The notes: a model not told the origin generated them from the letters alone. Counted from the stretch's first letter, positions 1 to 7,182 are shown. The stretch is 8,337 nucleotides of DNA from Woeseiaceae bacterium (GCA_022615525.1 JAKEGN010000411.1:1-8337); one strand, 5' to 3'. Numbers and translations: made by a program.

Positions 1-672
1 CTTGCGGTGACGCTCGGCGGCTGCGGTGGGTCGCAGGTCAAGCTTGTCGATCCAACCATACCGGAACCGCTGATAGACAAGTTGCCGCTGTCCGTCGGCG
101 CGCGGTATCCCGACAACTTCGCACACTTTGTCCACGAAGAAGTGGTTATCGGCAAGGAAAAGTGGAGCATTGACCTTGGCCGGGCGAACGAATTGCTGTT
201 CACGCAGCTGTTCGGGTCGATGTTTACGGACTTTCGCGTCATCCAGGCGGGCACGGACCCGCGCGATCTGACCATTGACGCCTACATCGAACCGTCGATC
301 GATGCATTCGAATTTTCGGTACCTTCGCAAAGCCAGACGGAGGAATTTGCCGTCTGGATCCGCTATCGCCTCAAGATCTTCGACGATCAGGGTAACGAGA
401 TTGCCAACTGGCCGATCAGCGCCTACGGCAAGTCGCTTACCACGACTTTCGGCTCGGACGAGGCGCTGCGCAGGGCCGCGGTGCTGGCAATGCGCGACGC
501 CGCCGCACTGGTAATACTGCAAATGGACAAGGCTACTGGTATAAGCAAGCTGAGCGCGGCCACCCAGGGCCCGCCCATGCTGACCACTCCCCAGCCCGCA
601 GAAGATGCGCCGGCCGAGAAGGTCATGCAGACTACCGCTACGGAGGAACCCGTTGATGACTCGGGCATGTAA
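1..672 (+). CDS. Lipoprotein of unknown function, 5' end cut by window edge
   Basis: The reading frame is open from base 1. Its first residues, LAVTLGGCGGS, are the end of a lipoprotein signal peptide, with lipobox LGGC and the lipidated Cys encoded at 22-24. The true start therefore lies upstream, and the GTG at 7 is an internal codon. The residue after Cys is Gly, not Asp, which by the Lol rule suggests outer-membrane sorting. The mature protein is about 214 residues, with a mixed alpha/beta core (including SIDLGRANELLFTQLF and VWIRYRLKIFDDQG) and a low-complexity Pro/Ala/Thr/Glu-rich tail over the last 35 residues or so. The core faintly recalls auxiliary lipoproteins of ABC-type systems and YajG-like lipoproteins, but I see no diagnostic motif and assign no function. 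The 3' end overlaps the next lipoprotein gene by 17 bp, so the two are probably co-transcribed and translationally coupled. Confidence 0.85.
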   Translation, partial: LAVTLGGCGGSQVKLVDPTIPEPLIDKLPLSVGARYPDNFAHFVHEEVVIGKEKWSIDLGRANELLFTQLFGSMFTDFRVIQAGTDPRDLTIDAYIEPSIDAFEFSVPSQSQTEEFAVWIRYRLKIFDDQGNEIANWPISAYGKSLTTTFGSDEALRRAAVLAMRDAAALVILQMDKATGISKLSAATQGPPMLTTPQPAEDAPAEKVMQTTATEEPVDDSGM

Positions 673-1354
673 TATCGAATCCCGCCTGGCGTTGTCGCAC
701 AAGTTCATTCTTGTTGCTGCCGCCGGCGCGCTGCTTACAGGCTGCGTCACCTCTCGCGTCGAGGGCGTGCGCGAGTCCCAAACGGGCATTGAGGAAGGTG
801 AAGGCGTCGTCATCATGGCGAAGAGTTATCACCTTGGAAACGAAACGGAGGCGAAGTTCATAGCCTGCGTCGGAGATGCAGTCGGGCGCGGTTCGTCCGG
901 CCTGCGCGTCGTACCGAACAATGAATTCGTCGACGCCCTCTTTCCCTGGTTCGAGCCGCGCACCGCGCCGGCAGAGACCAAGGGTCTGCCGGACCTGATG
1001 CAGCGCCCCGGGGTCCCCGAGAAGATTGCAGAAAAAGGCGTGCGCTATGTCGTCTGGCTGGACGGTGACACCGACAGGGTCGCGGGCGGAGGCAGCATGT
1101 CCTGCGCAGCCGGTCCTGGCGGTGGCGGCTGTTTCGGTTTCGCCTGGTGGCAGAACGATTCCAAGTACCAGGCCTCGGTGTGGGACCTCAGCGGCCTGGA
1201 GGATGCGGGCTCGGTCAGCGCCGACGTCAGCGGCACCTCGTTTCTGCCGGCAATCGTCATTCCGATCCCGCTCATAGCCCGCACCCAGGCGAAAGCCTGT
1301 AAAGGCCTGGCAGACCAGCTCAAACTTTTCATCGTGTCCGAGGAAGGCGCCTGA
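656..1354 (+). CDS. Lipoprotein of unknown function (232 aa)
   Basis: The ATG at 656 is chosen because GGAGG (642-646) sits 9 bases upstream, the clearest Shine-Dalgarno in the window, and because it places a normal signal peptide at the N-terminus: a basic/polar n-region, hydrophobic FILVAAAGALL, then lipobox LTGC with lipidated Cys30. Val follows Cys, so outer-membrane sorting is expected. The same frame is open back to 605, but that would add 17 residues before the signal. The mature domain contains VRYVVWLDGD (about 129-138), then a Gly-rich stretch bounded by Cys150 and Cys159, and a hydrophobic FLPAIVIPIPLIA near 196-208 that looks like a buried strand or a membrane-contacting element. 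With Cys71 and Cys215 there are four Cys besides the lipidated one, so disulphides are possible in the periplasm. The start overlaps the previous gene by 17 bp, implying coupling. I do not recognise the family; TolB-N-like or GNA1162-like folds are only guesses. Confidence 0.85.
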   Translation: MTRACNIESRLALSHKFILVAAAGALLTGCVTSRVEGVRESQTGIEEGEGVVIMAKSYHLGNETEAKFIACVGDAVGRGSSGLRVVPNNEFVDALFPWFEPRTAPAETKGLPDLMQRPGVPEKIAEKGVRYVVWLDGDTDRVAGGGSMSCAAGPGGGGCFGFAWWQNDSKYQASVWDLSGLEDAGSVSADVSGTSFLPAIVIPIPLIARTQAKACKGLADQLKLFIVSEEGA

Positions 1355-1399
1355 GGACTCGCACCGGGGGATTGCGCGGCGCTCCCGTTCCGGCTTGAG

Positions 1400-1909
1400 T
1401 TACAGCCGACCGCCGCGAATGAAGGCCAGGCTGTAGAAATCCGAATCCAGAGATTCGACCGACACCTGTCTCCCGGACGCCGGTGCGTGCACGAACCGCC
1501 CTGCTCCCACGTACACCCCGACGTGCGACATCTTTCCCTCGATGCGGAAAAACAGCACGTCGCCCGTTTGCAGTTCTGCGTATGAAACCGGTCGTGCGCT
1601 CTGCCAAAGGCCCGCGGTCGTGCGTGGGACGGCCTTACCCGCCTTCGCGTACGAGTAGTGCACCAGGCCACTGCAATCGAAACCGTTGGTCGAAGCACCA
1701 CCGTACCGATAAGGCACACCAACCTGGCTCATGGCGATCTCCGCAACCCGGCCGCCGTGCGTATCGGCGGGCTTTTGCGTCGCCCGGCTTGCCGTCGACG
1801 GCGCATGTCCCGTCGCGACCGGTCCCGGCGTCGAGCATGCCGCGGCGAACAACAATCCGGCTAGCAGGATTGTGTGCCGAATCAGATCTCTGGCCGACTG
1901 CAGCAACAT
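1400..1909 (-). CDS. NlpC/P60 family lipoprotein, probable peptidoglycan endopeptidase
   Basis: This is a C40-family cysteine peptidase expected to cleave peptide stems of peptidoglycan from the periplasmic face. Numbered from the ATG at 1909 (169 aa), a signal peptide (HTILLAGLLFAAAC) ends at lipidated Cys25; the lipobox has Ala rather than the usual Leu at -3. Ser follows Cys, favouring the outer membrane. After a polar linker the NlpC/P60 domain spans about 55-169: VGVPYRYGG, catalytic Cys79 in GFDCSGLV, His129 in SHVGVYVG, and His141 in RFVHAP as the third polar residue. PRTTAGLW and LQTGDVLFF are also typical of the family. All catalytic residues are present. An in-frame GTG at 1918 would add three residues; neither start has a good Shine-Dalgarno. 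It resembles small Spr/NlpC-type lipoproteins, but I give no symbol because several paralogues share these motifs. It converges on the upstream lipoprotein genes and diverges from the metallopeptidase. Confidence 0.93.
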   Translation of the reverse strand: MLLQSARDLIRHTILLAGLLFAAACSTPGPVATGHAPSTASRATQKPADTHGGRVAEIAMSQVGVPYRYGGASTNGFDCSGLVHYSYAKAGKAVPRTTAGLWQSARPVSYAELQTGDVLFFRIEGKMSHVGVYVGAGRFVHAPASGRQVSVESLDSDFYSLAFIRGGRL

Positions 1910-1919
1910 ATGGAACACT

Positions 1920-1947
1920 TTGCGACGCGAAACGGCACCACAATAAC
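1920..1947 (+). promoter_or_regulatory. Possible sigma70 promoter for the metallopeptidase gene
   Basis: TTGCGA (1920-1925) and AATAAC (1942-1947) each match four of six consensus bases and are 16 bp apart. Transcription would begin near 1953-1955, about 14 bases before the ATG at 1968. The gap between the divergent genes is only 58 bp, so the promoter must lie in or near it. The assignment is by eye. Confidence 0.35.
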
Positions 1948-1967
1948 CGCCGGAGCTCCGACTCGAT

Positions 1968-3302
1968 ATGAACTGTATCCCGGAAATGCAAATTCCGACC
2001 TGCTGGCGCGCCTTTTTGAAGGCCGTCAGGAGCGTCCTTTTACGCCCGGTCGGCTATGTTTCATTTGTCGGGCTGGCAGTTACGGCTGCAGCCTGGGTTG
2101 TTCCCGATTCGGAAGGTGCCAACCAGACGAGCGCCGAGCGAAATCAGTACAAGCTCGAGTTCGAAGTGACGCCCGATATTGCCGCTGCGGGTGCGCATGT
2201 CGAATTGAGGCTTTCTCAAACCCGTCGCCAGCTTCGTAAATTGACCATGCGTTTCGATCCACAGCGCATACAGGATGTGCGCGGTGATGGCGGACTGCGA
2301 ATTGACGGGGACGTGCTGACCTGGGTTCCCGACCAGCGCGGCGGCTCGCTCAAATGGTTCGCGACTTTGCGTCACCAGCGCGGCAGCAAGAATTATGACG
2401 CGTACCTGGATACCGACTGGGCAGTTTTTCGTGGTGAGGACATCGTTCCGCGCGCATCCACGCGCACCGTCAAAGACGCAACGAGCGAAACCTGGCTCAG
2501 CTTCAGGCTGCCGGTCGGGTGGTCGTCGACAACGCATTACTTCGGCAAGGACGATCGCTACCGCGTAAACAACCCTGAGCGCCGCTTCGATTTGCCGGCC
2601 GGCTGGTTCGCGCTCGGAAAACTCGGTGTGCGATACGAAGCCATTGGCAAAACCCGAGTCAAGGTTGCGGGACCGCTGGGGCATGGTATCCGCAGAATGG
2701 ACACCCTGGCCTTCCTGCACTGGACACTGCCGGAATTTCAACAGCTCCTGCCGTCTTTTCCGAAACGCATAACGATCATCAGTGCCGCTGCACCCATGTG
2801 GCGAGGCGGGCTTTCCGGGCCGAGATCGCTGTTCATCCATGCGGACCTGCCGCTGATGAGTGAAAACTCGACCAGTACCCTCCTCCACGAGATTTTTCAC
2901 GTAGCGTTCGCTCCGTACCAACCTGAACAGGCAGACTGGATCATCGAAGGTCTGTCGGAGTACTACGGAATCATGATTCTCTCGCGCACCGGCGGTATCA
3001 GTGACAAGCGCCTGAAACAGGCACTGGATTTCCAGGCGGAATGGGGAAAAACGACTACCAGCCTTTGCACTGGCGATTCGTCCGGGGCGATCACCGCAAG
3101 GGCGGTAACCGTTCTTGCGATGCTCGACGATGAGATCCGCCGGGAAACAAGGAATGGTCACTCGCTCGACGATGTGACTCGTGACCTGGCAAGCAGTGAC
3201 GCAGAGGTTACGTTGGACTCCTTGCGCAGGAGCGCCGCCAAACTCATTGGCACAGCGCCGGAGAGCCTTTCGGCGAAAAGCCTGCCGGGTTGCGAGGCGT
3301 GA
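1968..3302 (+). CDS. Membrane-associated M61-like / Peptidase_MA family zinc metallopeptidase
   Basis: This 444-residue protein is a predicted gluzincin-type zinc peptidase. Residues 307-311 are HEIFH, the HExxH zinc motif (His307, His311, catalytic Glu308). Glu327 in DWIIEGLSEYY is the likely third ligand, 15 residues after the second His; the W-x-x-E-G-x-x-x-Y context is typical of Peptidase_MA and M61-like proteins. Before it lie a beta-rich domain (about 60-300), analogous to the N-terminal domain of M1/M61 enzymes, and RSLFIHADLP just ahead of the active-site helix. A basic n-region (RAFLKAVRSVLLR) and a hydrophobic segment at 27-46 form a signal anchor or signal peptide without a clear cleavage site, putting the catalytic domain in the periplasm. 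The C-terminal part is helical. The ATG at 1968 is used; another ATG at 1986 would still keep the anchor. The ATPase gene follows after 56 bp in the same direction. Substrate unknown. Confidence 0.85.
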   Translation: MNCIPEMQIPTCWRAFLKAVRSVLLRPVGYVSFVGLAVTAAAWVVPDSEGANQTSAERNQYKLEFEVTPDIAAAGAHVELRLSQTRRQLRKLTMRFDPQRIQDVRGDGGLRIDGDVLTWVPDQRGGSLKWFATLRHQRGSKNYDAYLDTDWAVFRGEDIVPRASTRTVKDATSETWLSFRLPVGWSSTTHYFGKDDRYRVNNPERRFDLPAGWFALGKLGVRYEAIGKTRVKVAGPLGHGIRRMDTLAFLHWTLPEFQQLLPSFPKRITIISAAAPMWRGGLSGPRSLFIHADLPLMSENSTSTLLHEIFHVAFAPYQPEQADWIIEGLSEYYGIMILSRTGGISDKRLKQALDFQAEWGKTTTSLCTGDSSGAITARAVTVLAMLDDEIRRETRNGHSLDDVTRDLASSDAEVTLDSLRRSAAKLIGTAPESLSAKSLPGCEA

Positions 3303-3317
3303 TGCGCAATCCGGTGG

Positions 3318-3347
3318 CCGGCCAGGATAGCGCCAGTCCGGCCAGGA
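3318..3347. repeat. Direct repeat CCGGCCAGGA, 20-bp period
   Basis: Two exact copies of CCGGCCAGGA lie at 3318-3327 and 3338-3347, spaced 20 bp start to start, in the 56-bp gap between the metallopeptidase and ATPase genes. The second copy also forms a small hairpin, GTCC (3336-3339) with GGAC (3345-3348), and its AGGA is the only ribosome-binding-like sequence for the ATG at 3359. A regulator site or translational control element is possible, but in GC-rich DNA this may be chance. Confidence 0.4.
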
Positions 3348-3358
3348 CCGGCTGAAGC

Positions 3359-4849
3359 ATGGACAGACAACGCGACCTCGACCTCATCCTGCGCTCCCGC
3401 ACTCCCCTGGTGGTCATCGAAACCCGGGATGAATCGCGCATGCTGGACCTGCTCAAATCGATCACCGTTGCGCGCGCGTCGACGTCCTATGTACCGCTGT
3501 TTCGCTGGACGGTTACCGACGGTCTCCAGCGACTCGACATCTCCCTCGAGCCGCAATTGCACAACGCGGCACCAACCGAGGTGCTGCGGCATATTCGTGC
3601 CGTAAACAAACCGGGCATGTACGTCCTCCTTGATTTCCATCCGTACCTGGACGATCCGGTGAACGTGCGACTGCTGAAGGACATTTGCATCCAGTTCGAA
3701 AACGTCGCCAGGCATATTGTTTTGATCAGCCATTCGGTGTCATTGCCGAGCGAACTGGATGCATTCAGCGCCAGATTCGATCTCGCTTTGCCTTCCGAGA
3801 AGGAGCGCGAGGAGATCGTTGCCCGTGTCGCCTCGGACTGGGCAAGGGACAATCCGCAATCGAAAGTCAAACTCGACCCGAAGGCGCACCGCCTGCTTTT
3901 GCAAAATCTTGCCGGCCTGCCGGACAGGGAAACGGCTCAGCTCGCGCGCAATGCCATTTACGACGACGGCGCTATTACTCACAGCGATTTGCCGCAGGTC
4001 ATGCAGGCAAAGTACGAACTCCTGAATCGGGGTGGCGTTTTGCAGTTCGAGTACGACACCAGGAAGTTCAGCGACATCGGCGGACTCGCCGGCCTGAAGA
4101 GCTGGCTGTCCCAGCGCAAAAACGCGATGCTCGACACGCAAGGCCTGCCGTCCAAAGACATGCCGAAGGGCATACTGCTCATCGGAGTCCAGGGTTGCGG
4201 CAAGAGCCTGGCAGCCAAAGCCACCGCGGGGCTGTTCGGGGTGCCGTTGCTGCGACTTGATTTTGGCAGTCTGTACGACAAGTACCACGGTGAAACCGAG
4301 CGCAAGTTGCGGGAGTCCCTGAAGACCTCCGACGTAATGGCGCCCTGCGTGCTGTGGATCGACGAAATCGAAAAGGGACTCGCCGGGAGAGACAGCGAAA
4401 CCGGGACGTCGCAACGGGTACTCGGGACGTTTCTGACCTGGCTGGCCGAGAAGAAGTCCCGGGTCTTCGTCGTAGCCACTGCCAACGAGATCGGCGTCCT
4501 GCCGCCCGAGCTGGTGCGTAAGGGTCGATTCGACGAAATCTTCTTTGTGGACCTTCCACGAGGGGCCATCCGCAAGTCGATACTGGAAATACATCTGAAA
4601 AGTCGCAATCAGGATCCAGCACGGTTCGAGCTCGACCAGCTGGCGAGAGCGACGCGCGGTTTCTCCGGTGCGGAAATCGAGCAGGCTATCGTTTCCGCGC
4701 TGTACGCGGCCCAGGCACAGCGATCCGCACTGAATTCCCAGCTCATCCTTGACGAAATCCGGCGGACCCGGCCGCTTTCCGTGGTCATGGCGGAACGAAT
4801 CGACGAGATTCGACGATGGGCCAAGGATCGCACGGTTGCCTGCGACTGA
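3359..4849 (+). CDS. AAA+ family ATPase, Ycf46-like
   Basis: This 496-residue cytoplasmic protein is an AAA+ (COG0464-type) ATPase that probably uses ATP to remodel protein complexes. Residues 1-225 form an N-terminal module without a Walker A motif. The AAA domain begins with FSDIGGLAGLKSWL (237-250). Walker A is GVQGCGKS (276-283, Lys282), in the GCGKS form common in Ycf46 proteins. A pore-loop-like YHGETERKL lies at 309-317; Walker B is VLWIDEIE (331-338, Asp335/Glu336); sensor 1 is VVATAN (Asn376); Arg387 and Arg390 in ELVRKGRFDEIF are candidate arginine fingers. The small helical lid carries GFSGAEIEQAI (434-444). All nucleotide-handling residues are present, so it should be active. Length fits bacterial Ycf46-like proteins of roughly 500 residues. 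No signal or membrane segment is seen. It follows the metallopeptidase by 56 bp with weak AGGA upstream and precedes the FHA gene. The exact substrate is unknown for this family. Confidence 0.93.
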   Translation: MDRQRDLDLILRSRTPLVVIETRDESRMLDLLKSITVARASTSYVPLFRWTVTDGLQRLDISLEPQLHNAAPTEVLRHIRAVNKPGMYVLLDFHPYLDDPVNVRLLKDICIQFENVARHIVLISHSVSLPSELDAFSARFDLALPSEKEREEIVARVASDWARDNPQSKVKLDPKAHRLLLQNLAGLPDRETAQLARNAIYDDGAITHSDLPQVMQAKYELLNRGGVLQFEYDTRKFSDIGGLAGLKSWLSQRKNAMLDTQGLPSKDMPKGILLIGVQGCGKSLAAKATAGLFGVPLLRLDFGSLYDKYHGETERKLRESLKTSDVMAPCVLWIDEIEKGLAGRDSETGTSQRVLGTFLTWLAEKKSRVFVVATANEIGVLPPELVRKGRFDEIFFVDLPRGAIRKSILEIHLKSRNQDPARFELDQLARATRGFSGAEIEQAIVSALYAAQAQRSALNSQLILDEIRRTRPLSVVMAERIDEIRRWAKDRTVACD

Positions 4850-4895
4850 GCGGCGATCCCCTATGTATTTGACTTAATTGGATTTGTCGAGCGGT

Positions 4896-4923
4896 GTGAC
4901 CGCGCCAGCAGCCGTGCTAGACT
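4896..4923 (+). promoter_or_regulatory. Extended -10 sigma70 promoter for the FHA/coiled-coil gene
   Basis: GTGACC (4896-4901, four of six -35 bases) is separated by 16 bp from TAGACT (4918-4923), which is preceded by TG-N (4915-4917), an extended -10 element. A start of transcription about 7 bases downstream falls near 4930, only some five bases before the ATG at 4935. It supports the ATG as the real start and makes the FHA gene at least partly independent of the ATPase gene. Confidence 0.5.
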
Positions 4924-4934
4924 TATTTTCGACT

Positions 4935-6737
4935 ATGGAAAAAAACAATAACAGGAACCTAGTCAGCGGCGTCGATGACGACCCGACGACCGAACTCGAG
5001 ATCGTGGCCCATTCGCTGCAACCGCTCGATTCGGACGGCGAACTCGAATCCGATGCAAACACGTTCAACTTTGACGACGAAAATGCGGATCGCGAAGTCA
5101 CGGCGGACAGTATTGCGTCGCTCGAGCTCGGAATACGTGAGCGCGATCAGTCAATCGCACGACTGGAATTCGATATCGAGCAACTTCGCTCACGCTGGAA
5201 TGCCCTCGATAAGGAAATCAAGGTTCGTGAAAAGCTCACGGATAACGTCAATGCCGAGCTGCGAAAGGCAAAGAACGAACTGGCGGCGACGCAGAAGAAT
5301 CTGCGTGACAGTCAGGCGCATGTGGAGCTGCTGGCCACCGCGATCGCAGACAGTGCGAGGTCCGCAGAAGAAAACACTGCACTGATCGAATCGCTGCGCG
5401 CTGCCGCCGAATTTCGCCAATCCCAGGTCGCCAATCTCGAACTGCAACAGGTCCGCAACGAGCAGGAATCAGGCGAATTGCGGAACAGTCTCGAAGCAAT
5501 TCGCGTGGAATCCGCAGTTCAGGCACAGGAGCTCGCTGCCGGTAAAATTAAGCTCCACGACACTACGGCGAAGTTGCAGGATGCAGAGCGCCGCATCAAT
5601 GAATTGTGTGAACAGTTGGCCGGCAGGGATTGCACAATAACGGAACAATCCGCCGAACTGGAAACCGTGCGCCGACAAGTGGCCGAAAGCAACGAAGATC
5701 TGTCGAAACTTCGGCAAATCGGCGCTGACGGCGGCACGGCTGCTCACGTCGCGCGCGCTGCCGGTCCCGAAGCCGGTGACGAGCAGCAAAGCGGTGCGTT
5801 CGCCGACAGTCGGCAGGAGATTCGCGAATTGCAAGCGCAGCTTAGCCGGACCGAGGGCTATGCGGATGCACTGCGTATCAAGTTGCAGCAACAGAACCGG
5901 GCCGCCGATGAAGCAACCCGCGCGCGCAAAGCAACCGAAATCGTACTGGCGGATGCCAGGCAGCAGATTGTCGAGCTGCGGCAACAGCTCGACGGCGAAA
6001 AGCAGTCATCTGCCGATCTGCGCGACCGGCTGGACGAGATGCATGCAGAGTTCGAGGCCGAAGTCTCCCGCATCGGCTTCGAGCTGGGAACTGCACAGCA
6101 GATCATCGCCGACCACGAATCGATTCATGAGCAGCTGACGGCAGACCTTTTTGACAGCCAGAGTTTCCGGCAGGTGCTGGAATCTCAGCTCGAAAGGACG
6201 CAGGAATCCAGCGAGGCACTGCTCAAATCCCTGCGCCAGAAGATCAAGCGCCTCGAACACCAGCACGAAGACGACCGGCACAAGCTGTCCAACAAGGATG
6301 GTGCGATAGCGGCATTGTTGAACGAGCTGGCAAACAGAAGTTCTACGGTCAGGACCGCGGTCGAGACGGACAATTCCATCTCCCCGGAACTGCAGGTCGA
6401 GCCGGACGTTCGACAGGACGACAGGTCCGCTGCAGATCGGATCACCCGGCTGCTGATCGGCAATGTGGACGGCCAGGAGCTGCGATTTCCCCTGTTCAAG
6501 GACAGGCTGACGATCGGGCGCACGAGGAACAACGACATTCACCTGAAGGCCCAGTACATCAGTCGCCGGCATGCGCTGATCGTTACCGAGAATGACCGGA
6601 CCCGGATAGTTGACTGGGGCAGCAAGAACGGTATTGCCGTCAACCAGCAGCCCGTCACCGAGCAGGTGCTCAGAAGCGGTGACATCGTCACGATAGGAAA
6701 TGCAGACTTCCGGTACGAAGAGCGCCCCAAGCGCTGA
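4935..6737 (+). CDS. FHA domain protein with two long coiled coils
   Basis: The 600-residue product has no signal peptide or membrane segment and should be cytoplasmic. Residues 1-58 are acidic and probably disordered. Residues about 60-262 form a long heptad-rich coiled coil; 263-289 (Gly/Ala-rich) break it; about 290-465 form a second coiled coil. A linker (470-500) leads to a C-terminal forkhead-associated domain (501-600) with TIGR (Gly528-Arg529), SRRH (Ser543, His546) and NG (Asn565-Gly566), the conserved phosphothreonine-binding motifs. All are intact, so it should read a phosphopeptide or an equivalent acidic ligand; the coiled coils suggest a dimeric scaffold or tether. The ATG at 4935 is preferred over an in-frame TTG at 4878, because the promoter lies between them and the extra 19 residues look like translated promoter DNA. 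No Shine-Dalgarno precedes the ATG. No Ser/Thr kinase or phosphatase gene is visible here, so the partner is unknown. Confidence 0.92.
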   Translation: MEKNNNRNLVSGVDDDPTTELEIVAHSLQPLDSDGELESDANTFNFDDENADREVTADSIASLELGIRERDQSIARLEFDIEQLRSRWNALDKEIKVREKLTDNVNAELRKAKNELAATQKNLRDSQAHVELLATAIADSARSAEENTALIESLRAAAEFRQSQVANLELQQVRNEQESGELRNSLEAIRVESAVQAQELAAGKIKLHDTTAKLQDAERRINELCEQLAGRDCTITEQSAELETVRRQVAESNEDLSKLRQIGADGGTAAHVARAAGPEAGDEQQSGAFADSRQEIRELQAQLSRTEGYADALRIKLQQQNRAADEATRARKATEIVLADARQQIVELRQQLDGEKQSSADLRDRLDEMHAEFEAEVSRIGFELGTAQQIIADHESIHEQLTADLFDSQSFRQVLESQLERTQESSEALLKSLRQKIKRLEHQHEDDRHKLSNKDGAIAALLNELANRSSTVRTAVETDNSISPELQVEPDVRQDDRSAADRITRLLIGNVDGQELRFPLFKDRLTIGRTRNNDIHLKAQYISRRHALIVTENDRTRIVDWGSKNGIAVNQQPVTEQVLRSGDIVTIGNADFRYEERPKR

Positions 6738-6800
6738 CACCTTCCCGCCGCGCCGCCTCTGAGCGACACAGCACCGCACATCGATCTGTGAGTGGGGTCA

Positions 6801-6829
6801 CGGACTGTCTTCGGGATTTCCGCTAGTCT
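6801..6829 (+). promoter_or_regulatory. Weak candidate promoter for the 104-aa membrane protein gene
   Basis: TAGTCT (6824-6829) matches four of six -10 bases, and CGGACT (6801-6806), 17 bp upstream, matches three of six -35 bases. This lies in the 130-bp gap after the FHA gene, where I see no convincing terminator. Transcription would begin near 6836, about 32 bases before the ATG at 6868. Confidence 0.25.
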
Positions 6830-6867
6830 TGCGATCAGCCAGCAGTAAGACGGAATGGACTCCAACC

Positions 6868-7182
6868 ATGCTCACCCGATCAGCGCCGAAGCAAATGGAT
6901 TTGAGTGCCACACAGATACTTTCGAGAAATGCCGGAAATCTGGCGGCTCGCAAGATCTGGCTCCCGAAGTTGCTGTACGACTGCCTGCCCTATTTCTACC
7001 TGGCCGCCGGCGTCGCGGCATTCTTGGCCACCCTGTACATCAGCGCATGGTTCTGGGTCCTGCCGCATTACCTGTTGTTCTCGGCCGCGTGCCTGCATTT
7101 TGCTTTCTACATATTCCGCCGCCGCTACAACAACGCGGCAAACAATCAGTCGCCTCCGGACCGGGACTCGCGGTCCCGCTAG
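6868..7182 (+). CDS. Small membrane protein of unknown function (104 aa)
   Basis: The ATG at 6868 starts a 104-residue protein. Residues 1-35 are polar to basic (SAPKQMDLSATQILSRNAGNLAARKIW). Two hydrophobic segments follow, about 40-60 (LPYFYLAAGVAAFLATLYISA) and 62-82 (FWVLPHYLLFSAACLHFAFYI), separated by a very short turn, so a helical hairpin is likely. The tail FRRRYNNAANNQ is basic and polar; by the positive-inside rule both ends would be cytoplasmic. An in-frame TTG at 6829 would add 13 residues but coincides with the candidate promoter, and no ribosome site favours it. I do not recognise a family. It may form a unit with the next membrane protein gene about 100 bp downstream. Confidence 0.75.
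   Translation: MLTRSAPKQMDLSATQILSRNAGNLAARKIWLPKLLYDCLPYFYLAAGVAAFLATLYISAWFWVLPHYLLFSAACLHFAFYIFRRRYNNAANNQSPPDRDSRSR

Noticed and set aside
1369..1395. Possible stem (CCGG-GGGA with TCCC and CCGG) between the convergent genes as a bidirectional terminator
   Set aside because: The stem is short and bulged, and no T-run follows on either strand, so it is not supported as an intrinsic terminator.
1045..1722. A 225-codon minus-strand frame spanning the convergent junction
   Set aside because: It would overlap both the lipoprotein gene and the NlpC/P60 gene in another frame; the product is Arg-rich and unstructured.
2061..3161. A 366-codon open frame on the minus strand inside the metallopeptidase gene
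   Set aside because: It lies wholly antisense to a gene with a clear HExxH motif. Its translation is Arg/Gln/Pro-rich without domains, as expected of a GC-rich shadow frame.
3740..4594. A 284-codon minus-strand frame inside the AAA+ ATPase gene
   Set aside because: Antisense to the Walker A/B coding region, with no recognisable domain and no promoter. The plus frame explains all the sequence.
4869..4897. TTGACT at 4869-4874 as the -35 of the FHA gene
   Set aside because: No -10-like hexamer lies 15-19 bp downstream; the extended -10 at 4915-4923 is too far away for this -35.
6006..6779. A 257-codon minus-strand frame over the FHA domain
   Set aside because: The FHA motifs are encoded on the plus strand; the antisense product has no motif.
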